A DNA stretch of 64,000 bases from Stomorhina lunata (GCA_933228675.1 OW121744.1:25547642-25611641); one strand, 5' to 3'. Counted from the first letter of the stretch, positions 10,981 to 24,029 are shown. The notes: generated by a model not told the origin, from the letters alone. Made by a program: numbers and translations.

Positions 10981-12597
10981 ACGTTTTTGTTTGGTATGAA
11001 TCCCGGAGTAGATTTATGTAGCACAGTGTTACTAAAAGTCTTATTTACTTTTTCAATTTATTTCCATATTTAATTTGATTAAGAAATGAAATCGAAAACG
11101 AATAATTAAAAGCAATATTTTTTTAATTTAAGTAAAATTTGAAAAACCGACAAATTTAAAACCACAGAAACATATCAGCTAAAAAAAAAGATACAAAAAC
11201 ATAGAATTATTTGAAAATTTGAAATAAAAATTAAAAAGATAAAAATCGTACATATCTTGAAAAAAATCTAAAAAGTAAAAATTAAGCAGAAAAAAAATCT
11301 GAAGATAAAAAAGAAGTAAGAAAAAATTAAGCAACTCAATGTGATTTTTTTAGTAATTAAGTTTAAATTAATTTAGAGATTTTTAAATTAATTAAATAGC
11401 AAAAAAAAACTTGAAATTAAGAATAAAAATTTAAAAACATTTTTAAAATGTGAAAAAAGTTAAGGTTTAATTTTTCCGATAAAATGTAAGCGGCTGAATA
11501 AATGAGTGCAGAAAACTTCTAAATAAAATTAGAAACAAAATTCAAAACATTATCCAAAATCTTTAGTTTTTTAAACTAGAAAATGAAATTAAATAAAAAT
11601 GTATACATATCTAATATCAAATAAAAGTAAAAGTTACTATATAAATTAAATAAATTACTTTAGTATAAATAGAAAATAATTTTAAACAACCAAATTCACC
11701 TAAAACATATCAATTCTTTAAAGAATCTAAAATGAAATTAAAAACACAGAGAACAAAATATTTAAACAAAAAAACCAAAGAAATCGATACATATCAGTTG
11801 GGTTATTCCAACAAAATGTTTTAGCTTTTAAGTCATAAAATATCAAATACAAATATTTTATTGTTATTACAAATTTTTGAAATATTAGAAAATCGTATTG
11901 AAGAAAAGAAAAACCATTAGTTTAACTAAATAAGCTTTGTAAAAAATTTTTACTTTTATGTAATTTTTTTCGAAAATCTTAAAATCTTTACAAAATATCA
12001 ACTACATATCGTAAACATTTTTGGAAATTTTTTAACAAAATCTTTATTAGTATACAAACAATTTTTCGTTTAATAGTTTTTAAAATGCACTGCCTTAAAT
12101 TTACAAAAAAAAAATAAAAAAAACTAAATTGTTATTGCACATTTTGATATGATTTTGTAAAAACTAAAAATTTTTTAAGACCTAATTTTAATTGGCTTAA
12201 ATTTTAGAAATTTAGGCAATTTTTAGTAAAAACGCTAAATTAAAAATATCCCAATGAACAAACAAAAATAAAATAATTGTTAAAATTTGTATAAAAAATT
12301 AAGTATGAACAAAAATAGATACATAATATCAACATGAAATTCATGTTAAATCGCAAACATATCAAATCTTCAAAATATTGGTTTAATAACACTTTATCTC
12401 TATTTTATTTTTTTATACTCGTAGTTTCCTAAAAAATAGATTTAAACAGATTTTTTTTTAACATTTCCCTTGTTTTGGAGGCACAACTTTTTCTTATGTT
12501 AAAAAAGTTCCAGCCCTGACATTAACATTTTTCCGGCTCAAGACAAAAGCTTAACCACAAAGTTTACAGCGATGTCTCAAAGTTATCTCAATAACCA
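10981..12597. other. AT-rich spacer between inverted arrays, no gene seen
   Basis: About 1.6 kb of non-repetitive A/T-rich sequence with frequent stops on both strands. I see no gene, RNA or element ends. It forms the loop between two arrays of the same unit in opposite orientation. Confidence 0.6.
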
Positions 12598-15500
12598 ATA
12601 GAAAATTTTCGAAAAATTAGAAATTTTCAAAAAATTTCCTATTTGTTCAAAAATTTACTATTTTTATAGGAAATTTTTCAAAAATTTACTATTTTTATAG
12701 GAAATTTTTCAAAAATTTACTATTTTTATAGGAAATTTTTCAAAAATTTACTATTTTTATAGGAAATTTTTCAAAAATTTCCTATTTTTATAGGAAATTT
12801 TTCAAAAATTTCCTATTTTTATAGGAAATTTTTCAAAAATTTCCTATTTTTATAGGAAATTTTTCAAAAATTTCCTATTTTTATAGGAAAATTTTTCAAA
12901 AATTTACTATTTTTATAGGAAATTTTTCAAAAATTTACTATTTTTATAGGAAATTTTTCAAAAATTTACTATTTTTATAGGAAATTTTTCAAAAATTTAC
13001 TATTTTTATAGGAAATTTTTCAAAAATTTACTATTTTTATAGGAAATTTTTCAAAAATTTACTATTTTTATAGGAAATTTTTCAAAAATTTACTATTTTT
13101 ATAGGAAATTTTTTAAAAATTTACTATTTTTATAGGAAATTTTTTAAAAATTTACTATTTTTATAGGAAATTTTTTAAAAATTTACTATTTTTATAGGAA
13201 ATTTTTCAAAAATTTCCTATTTTTATAGGAAATTTTTCAAAAATTTACTATTTTTATAGGAAATTTTTCAAAAATTTACTATTTTTATAGGAAATTTTTC
13301 AAAAATTTAGTATTTTTATAGGAAATTTTTCAAAAATTTACTATTTTTATAGGAAATTTTTCAAAAATTTACTATTTTCAAAGGAAATTTTTCAAAAATT
13401 TCCTATTTTTATAGGAAATTTTTCAAATATTTCCTATTTTTATAGGAAGTTTTTCAAAAATTACCTGATTTTATAGGAAATTTTTCAAAAATTTCCTATT
13501 TTTATAGGAAATTTTTCAAAAATTTCCTATTTTTACAGGAAATTTTTCAAAAATTTCCTATTTTTATAGGAAATTTTTCAAAAATTTCCTATTTTTATAG
13601 GAAATTTTTCAAAAATTTCCTATTTTAATAGGAAATTTTTCAAAAATTTCCTATTTTTATAGGAAATTTTTCAAAAATTTCCTATTTTTACAGGAAATTT
13701 TTCAAAAATTTCCTATTTTTATAGGAAATTTTTCAAAAATTTCCTATTTTTATAGGAAATTTTTCAAAAATTTCCTATTTTTATAGGAAATTTTTCAAAA
13801 ATTTCCTATTTTTATAGGAAATTTTTCAAAAATTTCCTATTTTTATAGGAAATTTTTCAAAAATTTACTATTTTTATAGGAAATTTTTCAAAAATTTACT
13901 ATTTTTATAGGAAATTTTTCAAAAATTTACTATTTTTATAGGAAATTTTTCAAAAATTTCCTATTTTTATAAGAAATTTTTCAAAAATTTACTATTCTTA
14001 TAGGAAATTTTTCAAAAATTTACTATTTTTATAGGAAATTTTTCAAAAATTTACTATTTTTATAGGAAATTTTTCAAAAATTTACTATTTTTATAGGAAA
14101 TTTTTCAAAAATTTACTATTTTTATAGGAAATTTTTCAAAAATTTACTATTTTTATAGGAAATTTTTTAAAAATTTACTATTTTTATAGGACATTTTTCA
14201 AAAATTTCCTATTTTTATAGGAAATTTTTCAAAAATTTCCTATTTTTATAGAAAATTTTTCAAAAATTTCCTATTTTTATAGGAAATTTTTCAAAAATTT
14301 CCTATTTTTATAGGAAATTGTTCAAAAATTTCCTATTTTTATAGGAAATTTTTCAAAAATTTCCTATTTTTATAGGAAATTTTTCAAAAATTTACTATTT
14401 TTATAGGAAATTTTTCAAAAATTTACTATTTTTATAGGAAATTTTTCAAAAATTTACTATTTTTATAGGAAATTTTTCAAAAATTTCCTATTTTTATAAG
14501 AAATTTTTCAAAAATTTACTATTCTTATAGGAAATTTTTCAAAAATTTACTATTTTTATAGGAAATTTTTCAAAAATTTACTATTTTTATAGGAAATTTT
14601 TCAAAAATTTACTATTTTTATAGGAAATTTTTCAAAAATTTACTATTTTTATAGGAAATTTTTTAAAAATTTACTATTTTTATAGGACATTTTTCAAAAA
14701 TTTCCTATTTTTATAGGAAATTTTTCAAAAATTTCCTATTTTTATAGAAAATTTTTCAAAAATTTCCTATTTTTATAGGAAATTTTTCAAAAATTTACTA
14801 TTTTTATAGGAAATTTTTCAAAAATTTACTATTTTTATAGGAAATTTTTCAAAAATTTACTATTTTTATAGGAAATTTTTCAAAAATTTCCTATTTTTAT
14901 AAGAAATTTTTCAAAAATTTACTATTCTTATAGGAAATTTTTCAAAAATTTACTATTTTTATAGGAAGTTTTTCAAAAATTTACTATTTTTATAGGAAAT
15001 TTTTCAAAAATTTACTATTTTTATAGGAAATTTTTCAAAAATTTACTATTTTTATAGGAAAATTTTCAAAAATTTACTATTTTTATAGGAAAATTTTTCA
15101 AAAATTTACTATTTTTATAGGAAATTTTTCAAAAATTTACTATTTTTATAGGAAATTTTTTTAAAAATTTACTATTTTTATAGGAAATTTTTCAAAAATT
15201 TACTATTTTTATAGGAAATTTTTCAAAAATTTACTATTTTTATAGGAAATTTTTCAAAAATTTACTATTTTTATAGGAAATTTTTCAAAAATTTACTATT
15301 TTTATAGGAAATTTTTCAAAAATTTACTATTTTTATAGGAAATTTTTCAAAAATTTACTATTTTTATAGGAAAATTTTTCAAAAATTTACTATTTTTATA
15401 GGAAATTTTTCAAAAATTTACTATTTTTATAGGAAATTTTTCAAAAATTTACTATTTTTATAGGAAATTTTTCAAAAATTTACTATTTTTATAGGAAATT

Positions 15501-16388
15501 TTTCAAAAATTTACTATTTTTATAGGAAATTTTTCAAAAATTTACTATTTTTATAGGAAATTTTTCAAAAATTTACTATTTTTATAGGAAATTTTTCAAA
15601 AATTTCCTATTTTTATAGAAAATTTTTCAAAAATTTTCTTATTTTTATAGGAAATTTTTCAAAAATTTCCTATTTTTATAGGAAATTTTTCAAAAATTTC
15701 CTATAAAAGTAGGAAATTTTTCAAAAATTTCCTATTTTTATAGGAAATTTTTCAAAAATTTCCTATTTTTATAGGAAATTTTTCAAAAATTTCCTATTTT
15801 TATAGGAAATTTTTCAAAAATTTCCTATTTTTATAGGAAATTTTTCAAAAATTTCCTATTTTTATAGGAAATTTTTCAAAAATTTCCGATTTTTATAGGA
15901 AATTTTTCAAAAATTTCCTATTTTTATAGGAAATTTTTCAAAAATTTCCTATTTTTATAGGAAATTTTTCAAAAATTTCCTATTTTTATAGGAAATTTTT
16001 CAAAAATTTCCTATTTTTATAGGAAATTTTTCAAAAATTTCCTATTTTTATAGGAAATTTTTCAAAAATTTCCTATTTTTATAGGAAATTTTTCAAAAAT
16101 TTCCTATTTTTATAGGAAATTTTTCAAAAATTTCCTATTTTAATAGGAAATTTTTCAAAAATTTCCTATTTTAATAGGAAATTTTTCAAAAATTTCCTAT
16201 TTTTATAGAAAATTTTTCAAAAAATTCCTATTTTTATAGGAAATTTTTCAAAAATTTCCTATTTTTATAGGAAATTTTTCAAAAATTTCCTATTTTTATA
16301 GGAAATTTTTCAAAAATTTCCTATTTTTATAGGAAATTTTTCAAAAATTTCCTATTTTTATAGGAAATTTTTCAAAAATTTCCTATTT
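12598..16388 (-). repeat. 31-bp satellite array, orientation 2 (about 120 units)
   Basis: The unit is aggaaatttttcaaaaattt then (a/c)ctatttttat, exactly 31 bp for long runs. Two main variants differ at one base (tttactat versus tttcctat) and occur in blocks. A rarer pair of neighbouring variants (ataagaaattt with attcttatagg) recurs near 13971, 14498 and 14901. The spacings are 527 and 403 bp, which are 17 and 13 times 31, and indicate block duplications by unequal exchange. The half-unit ggaaatttttcaaaaatttcc is itself an inverted repeat around a central C. Confidence 0.97.
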
Positions 16389-18084
16389 TAAAAAATTAAA
16401 AAATCTGTTTAAATTTATAATTTTTGTTATGTTTCACTTAAAATATTTTCCAAGATATTTTAAATTTATCATCAAAATAAAATTCCTAACAAACTAAGAA
16501 AGATCATTTGCCATAATAAAGATCATTAAGACAAAAAGGACAACAAATAAAAGTTTAAGTAATTGAAAACCAACCCAACCAAAATTATTTAAAACAACGA
16601 AAATAAAATTTTTTATAAGTTTTACATTTTTTATTAGTTTATACCAAAAACCAAATAACCATTTATTTGTTAGAAAATAATTATAAATAACAAAAACTGA
16701 AAATAAATTGAATAATAGTGAAAAAAAAGTTATAAAGAAATTTACTTTTTCTATTAAATTCCTCAAGATAACGCAACAAAATACTTCTAAAACTAAATGT
16801 CAAACATTTTTTCCATATATTTATGACTATTTTTATGTAACTCTCTAATCTCTAAAAAAAAAGGAACTAATAAAACAAAAAGAAAACTTTTCATAAAAAA
16901 TTCATCATCTAATCTTATTCATTAAAACATAAATACTTAAAATAAATGACATGTCATAACTTATAAAAAAAGGAAAAAAGGAAAACTTATACATAATTGT
17001 AACTTTGATGTACCTTAAACTATCTCTACTTAATATGAACATTGTATATTTTTTTCTTCTCTATTAAAAGCTCTTTTTAAGATCTTAACTACCAAAAAAA
17101 TAACGAAATCTTTATCAAATGCATATCAACTAAATTGTAAAATACCCCCAAAAGAAATTTAAGTAAATTTAGCAAAAAAAGTATAATAATATCTATTAAA
17201 ATTACATACTAACTAAAATATTTCATTCAAACTTATATTTCATTTTAAATCGATATTTTATTTTATTATTTAAATTTTCTCTCAATGTACTATTCTCCAA
17301 AAATTATACGAGGGTAGGTCCATAATTCTAAAAAATTTTGCATTTGCTATCTTTTAATTGTGAAATCAAAATTGCTAAATTAAAATTCTAAATAACAACA
17401 AATCACACAGATTTTACTGTTCTAAAAATTTATTGATTTTTCATCGGCCGCGTGTTATAGTTCTAAGCTTAGCGCTCAGATTCTTGAAATTTAGGAGAAA
17501 GTCAACTGGCAGTTGCCTATTTACGGGACTTACTTTAATTTCCCAAGCTGGATTCTGGAAATTCAAAATTTTACGGATTTATTGACCAACCCTAGTCTAT
17601 TAACTTATCTTAAACAAAAAATTAAAACTAAAGAAAGAAAAACCTATCAACAAAAATTTAATTAAATGGCTAATTTTAGTTTCATTTCAAAAGCATGAAT
17701 TCAATAAATGTAATAAAATTAATTATACAAAATAAAAAAAAGGAAATAAAGTAAAATGTTTTATTAAAGTTTTTGTCGGAGAGGTAAGTATAGGGTTTTA
17801 TAAAAAGTTATCGATTAAACTAGTTCACAAAATTAAACTTTTCATAATTAAATTTCATCTTCTTTAAATTGGTTGAGTTTTAAATAAAATTTATAAAATA
17901 TATCATTTTCGAAAAAGCTGATCCATCGATTTTCTTATATCTTTAAAACGGGAAGTTCGATTTTGTTTTAGAATAGAAGACTAAACAAAATGATCTTTAA
18001 GTCTCCTGAAGACAAATTTTGAATAGGCTTAACGGATTTAAAGTTATTTGCACTACAAAATAAGAAAATCAATTTTTTTATACA
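16389..18084. other. AT-rich intergenic sequence, no gene seen
   Basis: Mostly unique A/T-rich sequence. A 90-codon minus frame near 16494-16766 is a low-complexity Phe/Leu/Asn reading with no recognisable domain and is not called. Around 17440-17560 the base composition is closer to normal, but I recognise nothing. Confidence 0.5.
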
Positions 18085-18215
18085 ACCTTCGAAACGCGTC
18101 GAGGAAAGGTTTCCCCACCAAAATCTCTTTGGTTTTATCAAAAAACTATTTATTACTACAATAAATAATTGTAATAAATTGGGATCATAGTGCAATACAC
18201 TACAGCAAAAGTTTT
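18085..18215 (-). repeat. Dispersed repeat family R-A, copy 2 (inverted)
   Basis: On the minus strand this reads aacttttgctgtagtgtatt ... gtggggaaacctttcctcga, matching 3905-4035. Confidence 0.7.
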
Positions 18216-18324
18216 TGATTTTTTAAAAATTTCAAAAATCGAAAAAAAAATTTACCATTTTTATTACATGATATTAAAACTGCGAATATTTCATATAAAA
18301 CAAGACTTATTTCTTATATAAAAA

Positions 18325-20310
18325 GAAATTTTTTAAAATTTCCTATAAATAAATAGAAATTTTCGAAAATTTCCTATAAACAAATAGAAATTTTCGAAAA
18401 TTTCCTATAAACAAATAGAAATTTTCGAAAATTTCCTATAAAAATAGAAATTTTCGAAAATATTCTATAAAAATAGAAATTTTCAAAAATTTCCTATAAA
18501 AATAGAAATTTTCGAAAATTTCCTATAAAAATAGAAATTTTCGAAAATTTCCTATAAAAATAGAAATTTTCGAAAATTTCCTATAAAAATATAAATTTTC
18601 GAAAATTTCCTATAAAAATAGAAATTTTCGAAAATTTCCTATAAAAATAGAAATTTTCGAAAATTTCCTATAAAAATATAAATTTTCGAAAATTTCCTAT
18701 AAAAATAGAAATTTTCGAAAATTTCCTATAAAAATAGAAATTTTCGAAAATGTCCTATAAAAATAGAAATTTTCGAAAATTTCCTATAAAAATAGAAATT
18801 TTCGAAAATTTCCTATAAAAATAGAAATTTTCGAAAATTTCCTATAAAAATAGAAATTTTCGAAAATTTCCTTTAAAAAATAGAAATTTTCGAAAATTTC
18901 CTTTAAAAAATAGAAATTTTCGAAAATTTCCTTTAAAAAAAAGAAATTTCCGAAAATTTCCTATAAAAATAGAAATTTTCGAAAATTTCCTATAAAAATA
19001 GAAATTTTCGAAAATTTCCTATAAAAATAGAAATTTTCGAAAATTTCCTATAAAAATAGAAATTTTCGAAAATTTCCTATAAAAATAGAAATTTTCGAAA
19101 ATTTCCTATAAAAATAGAAATTTTCGAAAATTTCCTATAAAAATAGAAATTTTCGAAAATTTCCTATAAAAATAGAAATTTTCGAAAATTTCCTATAAAA
19201 ATAGAAATTTTCGAAAATTTCCTATAAAAATAGAAATTTTCGAAAATTTCCTATAAAAATAGAAATTTTCGAAAATTTCCTATAAAAATAGAAATTTTCG
19301 AAAATTTCCTATAAAAATAGAAATTTTCGAAAATTTCCTATAAAAATAGAAATTTTCGAAAATTTCCTATAAAAATAGAAATTTTCGAAAATTTCCTATA
19401 AAAATAGAAATTTTCGAAAATTTCCTATAAAAATAGAAATTTTCGAAAATTTCCTATAAAAATAGAAATTTTCGAAAATTTCCTATGTAAAAATAAATTT
19501 TTGAAAATTTCCTATATAAAAAGAAATTTTCGAAAGTTTAATAAAAATAAATTTTCTAAAATTTCTTATAAAAACAGAAATTTTCGAAAACTTCCTATAA
19601 AAATATAAATTTTCGAAAATTTCCTATAAAAAAATAGAAATTTTCGAAAATTTCCTATAAAAATATAAATTTTCGAAAATTTTCTATAAAAATAGAAATT
19701 TTCGAAAATTTCCTATAAAAATATAAATTTTCGAAAATTTCCTATAAAAATAAAAAATTTTCAAAAATTTCTTATAAAAAAAAATTTTCGAAAATTGCCT
19801 ATGTAAAAATAAATTTTTGAAAATTTCTTATATAAAACGAAATTTTCGAAAATTTCCTATATAAAACGAAATTTGCTAAAATTTCCTTTAAAAAAATAGA
19901 AATTTTCGAAAATTTCCTTTAAAAAATAGAAATTTTCGAAAGTTTCCTTTAAAAAATAGAAATTATTGAAAATTTCCTATAAAAATAGAAATTTTCGAAA
20001 ATGTCCTATAAAAATATAAATTTTCGAAAATTTCCTACAAAAATAGAAATTTTCGAAAATTTCCTATAAAAATATAAATTTTCGAAAATTTCCTATAAAA
20101 ATAGAAATTTTCGAAAATTTCCTATTAAAATAGAAATTTTCGAAAATTTCCTATAAAGATAGAAATTTTCGAAAATTTCCTATAAAAATAAAAATTTTCG
20201 AAAATTTCCTTTAAAAATAGAAATTGTCGAAAATTTCTTATAAAAATAGAAATTTCCTATAAACATATAAATTTTCGAAAATTTCCTATAAAAATAGAAA
20301 TTTTCGTTTT
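18325..20310 (+). repeat. 29-bp satellite array
   Basis: The unit is cctataaaaatagaaatttt followed by cgaaaattt, 29 bp, about 65 copies. It is very homogeneous between 18960 and 19480 and degenerate towards the right end. The core ttttcgaaaa is a perfect palindrome. The unit is a relative of the 31-bp arrays at 8.9-16.4 kb but with a distinct core. Confidence 0.96.
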
Positions 20311-21262
20311 GGTAGAAGAGTTTGTGTGGGTGCTAAGTTCAAATAGGGAAGTAAGAAAATATAGATAATACAATTTTTGAACAGTACTTTATCTTTTATT
20401 AGAGTTTACAATATATTCCATTGCAATTTCGCGAACCTAAAATATTTTTTTTCGATGTAGTCAGTTGGTTGCATTACTCAGAAAATGTTTCAAATAAAGA
20501 TACAGTGATAAACTATCTAATTTCGCTTAAATTTCTATTATATTCCGCAGATATAGATAAATCAATTTTTAAATTGTATTACCTCTTTTATTAGTATTAA
20601 CAATTTGTTCAGTATCTAATACACAAACCTAAAATATTTTATTTTCTTATAGTCATGAACTGCATTACTCAGAAAAAGGCGTATAAATGTAGATAATACA
20701 GGTTTTGGACTGCGTTACCTCGTGTTGATGTATATTATTTCAGCAAGTTTCTAAGCGGTTGTTGTATCCGCTATATGTTGAGGTTTAAATACTAGATAAA
20801 AGGCGAATACTAAAAAATTTTCTAACACAGGAATACACAGATAAAGCTGCCAGATTATTGACTATAACTTAATCCCAATTTGGGAATTCAATTTATACCT
20901 TATGAAATATATAATGAAGGATTAAAAAAGTTCGTTAGATAGTAAGTAAATATAAATCACTAAGAAGTTTGTGAGGCAGTTCTTCTAAATAAATAATTTG
21001 TTGGGGACTTTAAATATAAAATTCATTCATATTTAATCAAAAATTTTCATTTAAAGTTTTTTGTAAAATTTATAATTATAAAAATACACTACTTTGCTAA
21101 TTTCATATTTATTTAATTCATTCATTTCAGTAACATTTTTTTACACAAAAAATTCATACATAATTCCAGAAGTTTTCTCTAAAACTAATTCAAAAATATT
21201 CAAATAATATTCGAAAAAAATTTACTACTTATAAAAAAAATTTTGAAATATATATAAATATT
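20311..21262. other. AT-rich sequence 3' of the minus-strand gene
   Basis: No coding frame or element recognised. Part of it is probably the 3' untranslated region of the minus-strand gene that ends at 21263. Two stretches near 20390-20480 and 20580-20660 resemble each other loosely (attagagtttacaat / attagtattaacaat, then cctaaaatatttt). Confidence 0.4.
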
Positions 21263-21438
21263 TCAGCGCCGATTTTTATTACGATTCTTTGCATTATGAT
21301 TATTATGATTATGATTCTGCTTATTATAGGTGGGTTGATTCGAGTGTTTCTTTTGATTTTCGGAGTCCACAGCTTCAAGGGTCTCACAGCTGATAGGGCT
21401 CTCGTAAAAATCAACTTCTTTTTGTGTTGAGGTTAGTA
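21263..21438 (-). CDS. Unrecognised single-pass membrane protein, exon H (last, with stop)
   Basis: After acceptor ttctttttag the phase-1 continuation reads VLTSTQKEVDFYESPISCET, then LEAVDSENQKKHSNQPTYNK, then a His/Asn/Arg/Lys-rich end closing with TGA at 21265-21263. The basic Asn/His-rich C terminus looks disordered. Phase (1) matches the donor of exon G. Confidence 0.7.
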
Positions 21439-21516
21439 CTAAAAAGAAAATCTGTTAGATGTAAAAAAGGTTGGGCAAAAATCTTGAAATAAAAAGTAAT
21501 TCAAAAACAAATTTAC

Positions 21517-21585
21517 CTTCATCGGTGGTATTGCCCTTAACTAGGGGAGCTGGATGGAATATGGAATGGAAATCTTGAGGGGAGC
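21517..21585 (-). CDS. Unrecognised membrane protein, exon G
   Basis: A 69-base exon between acceptor ttttcccag and donor gaag|gtaaat. It reads GSPQDFHSIFHPAPLVKGNT followed by TDE in phase 1-1. It is short, but both splice sites and the phases agree with exons F and H. Confidence 0.7.
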
Positions 21586-22067
21586 CTGGGAAAAGGGAAA
21601 TAATGAAAAAGTTTTAGGTTGTAAAAGGAAAAAGTTTTTTCTTCGGGTACAATTTAAGTGAAAAAGGCTATGAAATTAGGAACAAGTGGATTTGGGGTAT
21701 ATTTCGATTATGATTTAAATGAATACTTCTTAAATGTGTAAAATGAAAATTATATATTGAACTCTAATAGCCAAATCAACGTAGAAGCCGATTATCAGTG
21801 ATGATAAGGTAATGCTCCGTATTTGGTGGGACAGGAAGGGTATTTTGTATTATGAGCTGTGGTAATCGGGTTAGACGATGATAGGGAGGAAGAAAATTAA
21901 TTCGTCTAAAAAATGTTATCAACGAAAAACGGCCAGAATATTCGACTAGATACGAGCCCATAATCTCTCATTACAACAACACACAGTGGGTTGAAAAAAA
22001 ATTACTTATTATTGAAATTTCTCATGGCTATTGGGGAGGAAATCGAAATCGTAAAGAAAAAAATTTT

Positions 22068-22232
22068 CGAAAAACCCGATGTGACCTATTTTGAGGGCAT
22101 ATAGCTGCCCTAGTAAAAAATTAACAAACCCCAAATTCTAAACTTAAGCTTAATCTATTAGAATTTCGAGTTTGTAGACATATCAGCAGGGGAGCTATAT
22201 ACCCTCAAAGTAGGACACCTCGGGTTTTTTTT
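22068..22232. mobile_element. MITE-like hairpin element in the intron between exons F and G
   Basis: The 22068-22113 arm (aaaacccgatgtgacctatt ... atagctgccct) is the imperfect reverse complement of the 22189-22232 arm (aggggagctatataccctca ... acctcgggttttt). The 75-base loop is AT-rich. It is noncoding, and the parent transposon cannot be identified. Confidence 0.75.
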
Positions 22233-22682
22233 AAAAAAATGTTAATTAAGATTTCATAATTCAATAATAAATTCATTTGTAAATTTATTTTAAAAGAATT
22301 TTGTACTTGAATAGATTTTTTTATGAAAAAAAATACAAAAATTAAAAAATAAAATTTTGTCAGCAGCAATCCGACAATTCCCAAAAACTTGTTGAAAATC
22401 TCCAAAAACTATTTTTTTTAGTTTTTAGTGAATATTTCTCTTAATAATTCCGGGGTGAAAAAGATATTTGCACAGAATAATAATGAAACTTGTTTCAAAT
22501 TTTTGATTCTAGCTTTGCGTTTCGAGAAAATTAGGCATAAAGTGAGAATCAGTGTAAAAAATTGGTGATTTTTGAGAGATGAAAACTGTATGGGTACAAA
22601 TGGGTTAAAAATTCATAATATACAATGTATATGCAGTTATGAAAGCAATGACAAATTTTGATATAAAAGAAATACAACAAAC

Positions 22683-22892
22683 CGACGGGACTATAGAAAA
22701 TATCTTCCGAAGATGAAGCCGGTGTCAATAATTCGGTGGTGCACTTTAATTTCTCCAATTTTGGATAATTTTTCGTATGAGTTATTTCGGTTTTTATGGT
22801 AATGGTCCAGTCTAATTCTATGGCAGTTTGGGTGGTTATGGTACGAGTACACTTTTCTTCTTTAACCTTTTCGGAGGTAGGCTTAAAAGGTT
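22683..22892 (-). CDS. Unrecognised membrane protein, exon F
   Basis: Acceptor ctgttgttag, donor gtcg|gtttgt, phase 1-1. It reads EPFKPTSEKVKEEKCTRTIT, TQTAIELDWTITIKTEITHT, KNYPKLEKLKCTTELLTPAS, SSEDIFYSPV. It is rich in Thr, Glu and Lys with no known domain. The alternating hydrophobic pattern in IELDWTITIKTEI could form a beta strand. Confidence 0.7.
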
Positions 22893-22953
22893 CTAACAAC
22901 AGAGTTGTTAAGGGTTAATATTGAAACTAATAGGGAAAATATACAGGTATGTG

Positions 22954-23142
22954 ATGGAAATCGATCGTTTTTAAATTGAATGATTTCAGATATAGTTTTG
23001 AGATAATTTTCCGTTATTCAAATCATCAAACCAAATGAAACATAAGATATGGGTAAAAAGGATTAAAGCCCAAATTTATACTTTTTGGGGGAAATAGCCG
23101 AAAATTATCTCAATAAAATATTTGAAAACGATCGATTTCCAT
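22954..23142. mobile_element. Second MITE-like hairpin element, intron between exons E and F
   Basis: The ends are inverted copies: atggaaatcgatcgttttta ... gagataattttccg at 22954-23013 and cgaaaattatctcaataaaa ... cgatcgatttccat at 23099-23142. The loop is AT-rich and noncoding. Confidence 0.75.
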
Positions 23143-23177
23143 TATATAGCTGTTGGTAATAATAATTCATAACAAAC

Positions 23178-23306
23178 CTTCATTAATGGCCTCTAGCGAT
23201 GCCGCCGATTCATGGCCGGGTGTAGATTTTCGTCTATTCTCCTCGATTAAATGAGCAGCCAAATGTTTATTTGTATTCTTGGGAGTACTGACAGGTATTT
23301 GAGGGG
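23178..23306 (-). CDS. Unrecognised membrane protein, exon E
   Basis: Acceptor aattttcccacag, donor gaag|gtttgt, phase 1-1, 129 bases. It reads APQIPVSTPKNTNKHLAAHL, IEENRRKSTPGHESAASLEA, INE. HLAAHLIEENRR could be a short helix. RRKSTP resembles a kinase or 14-3-3 site, but this is only a pattern. Confidence 0.7.
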
Positions 23307-23596
23307 CTGTGGGAAAATTTGGGTATAGGTGGGAAATATTTTTTTATAAAACCAAAAGCCAAATAGTTTAAATAAATTTTGAATTTTGGGATCTATTCTT
23401 AAATGTTTGTAACTAACTAAGGGAATACAGATTAAAATTAATGATTTCGTTAATTGAAATTTTTCTGATAATTCAATGTTTTATTTCAATTCAATTAATT
23501 TTTAAAGTTTAAACTTTTAAGGGTATGAGAAAATTTGATGAATATATAGAGAAAATATTAAAAGCGGCCTGTTTTCTAAATACTAAAAACCATTAC

Positions 23597-24029
23597 CGAC
23601 TTCTGCTGTCGCCGCTGGTGTTTTACTAATCTTTGGATCCTCGGAAGTTCCATTTGTAGATAATTCTTGCTTGGGTGTATGTATTTCTGTTTTATCTTGG
23701 CCTTTAGCTGTACTGGTTCCAGATTTTTTTTCCTCCATAGTCTTAGTTTTAGTCTCATGCTTTACCTCACCATTTTCCTTTATTTCATCTTTATGATGGT
23801 CTTTTCCTTTTTTAGTTTCCAACGACTTTTTGCTGTCTTTCTTTAAGTCTTGAGGCTCCTGTAATTTTTTAGTTTCTTCCGATTTTTTGTTTTCTTCTGG
23901 TTTTTTACCGATAGTTTCTTCCGATTTCTTGTTTGCTTCTTCTTTCTTGGTGGTTTCCAAATTTTTGCTGCCTCCGAGTTTTTTAGTTTCATCCGATTTT
24001 TTATTGTCTTTCTTTAAGTCTTCAGGTTC
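23597..24029 (-). CDS. Unrecognised membrane protein, exon D (Lys/Glu-rich repeats)
   Basis: After a 65-base intron (24094-24030, donor gag|gttatt, acceptor tttttaaag) the frame continues EPEDLKKDNKKSDETKKLGG. It then runs through degenerate repeats of the type KKSEET / EENKKSEET / LQEPQDLKKDSKK, and later DPKISKTPAATAEV. Highly charged and probably disordered or coiled, about 144 codons, ending phase 1 at donor gtcg|gtaatg. Confidence 0.7.

Noticed and set aside
16494..16766. 90-codon minus-strand frame rich in Phe, Leu and Val, looking like a membrane protein
   Set aside because: AT-rich DNA read in this frame gives Phe/Leu/Asn by composition alone; no codon-use signal, splice context or known domain.
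21776..21961. Possible extra exon (61-residue frame) of the minus-strand gene
   Set aside because: No acceptor/donor pair keeps the phase-1 chain between exons F and G, which already join correctly.
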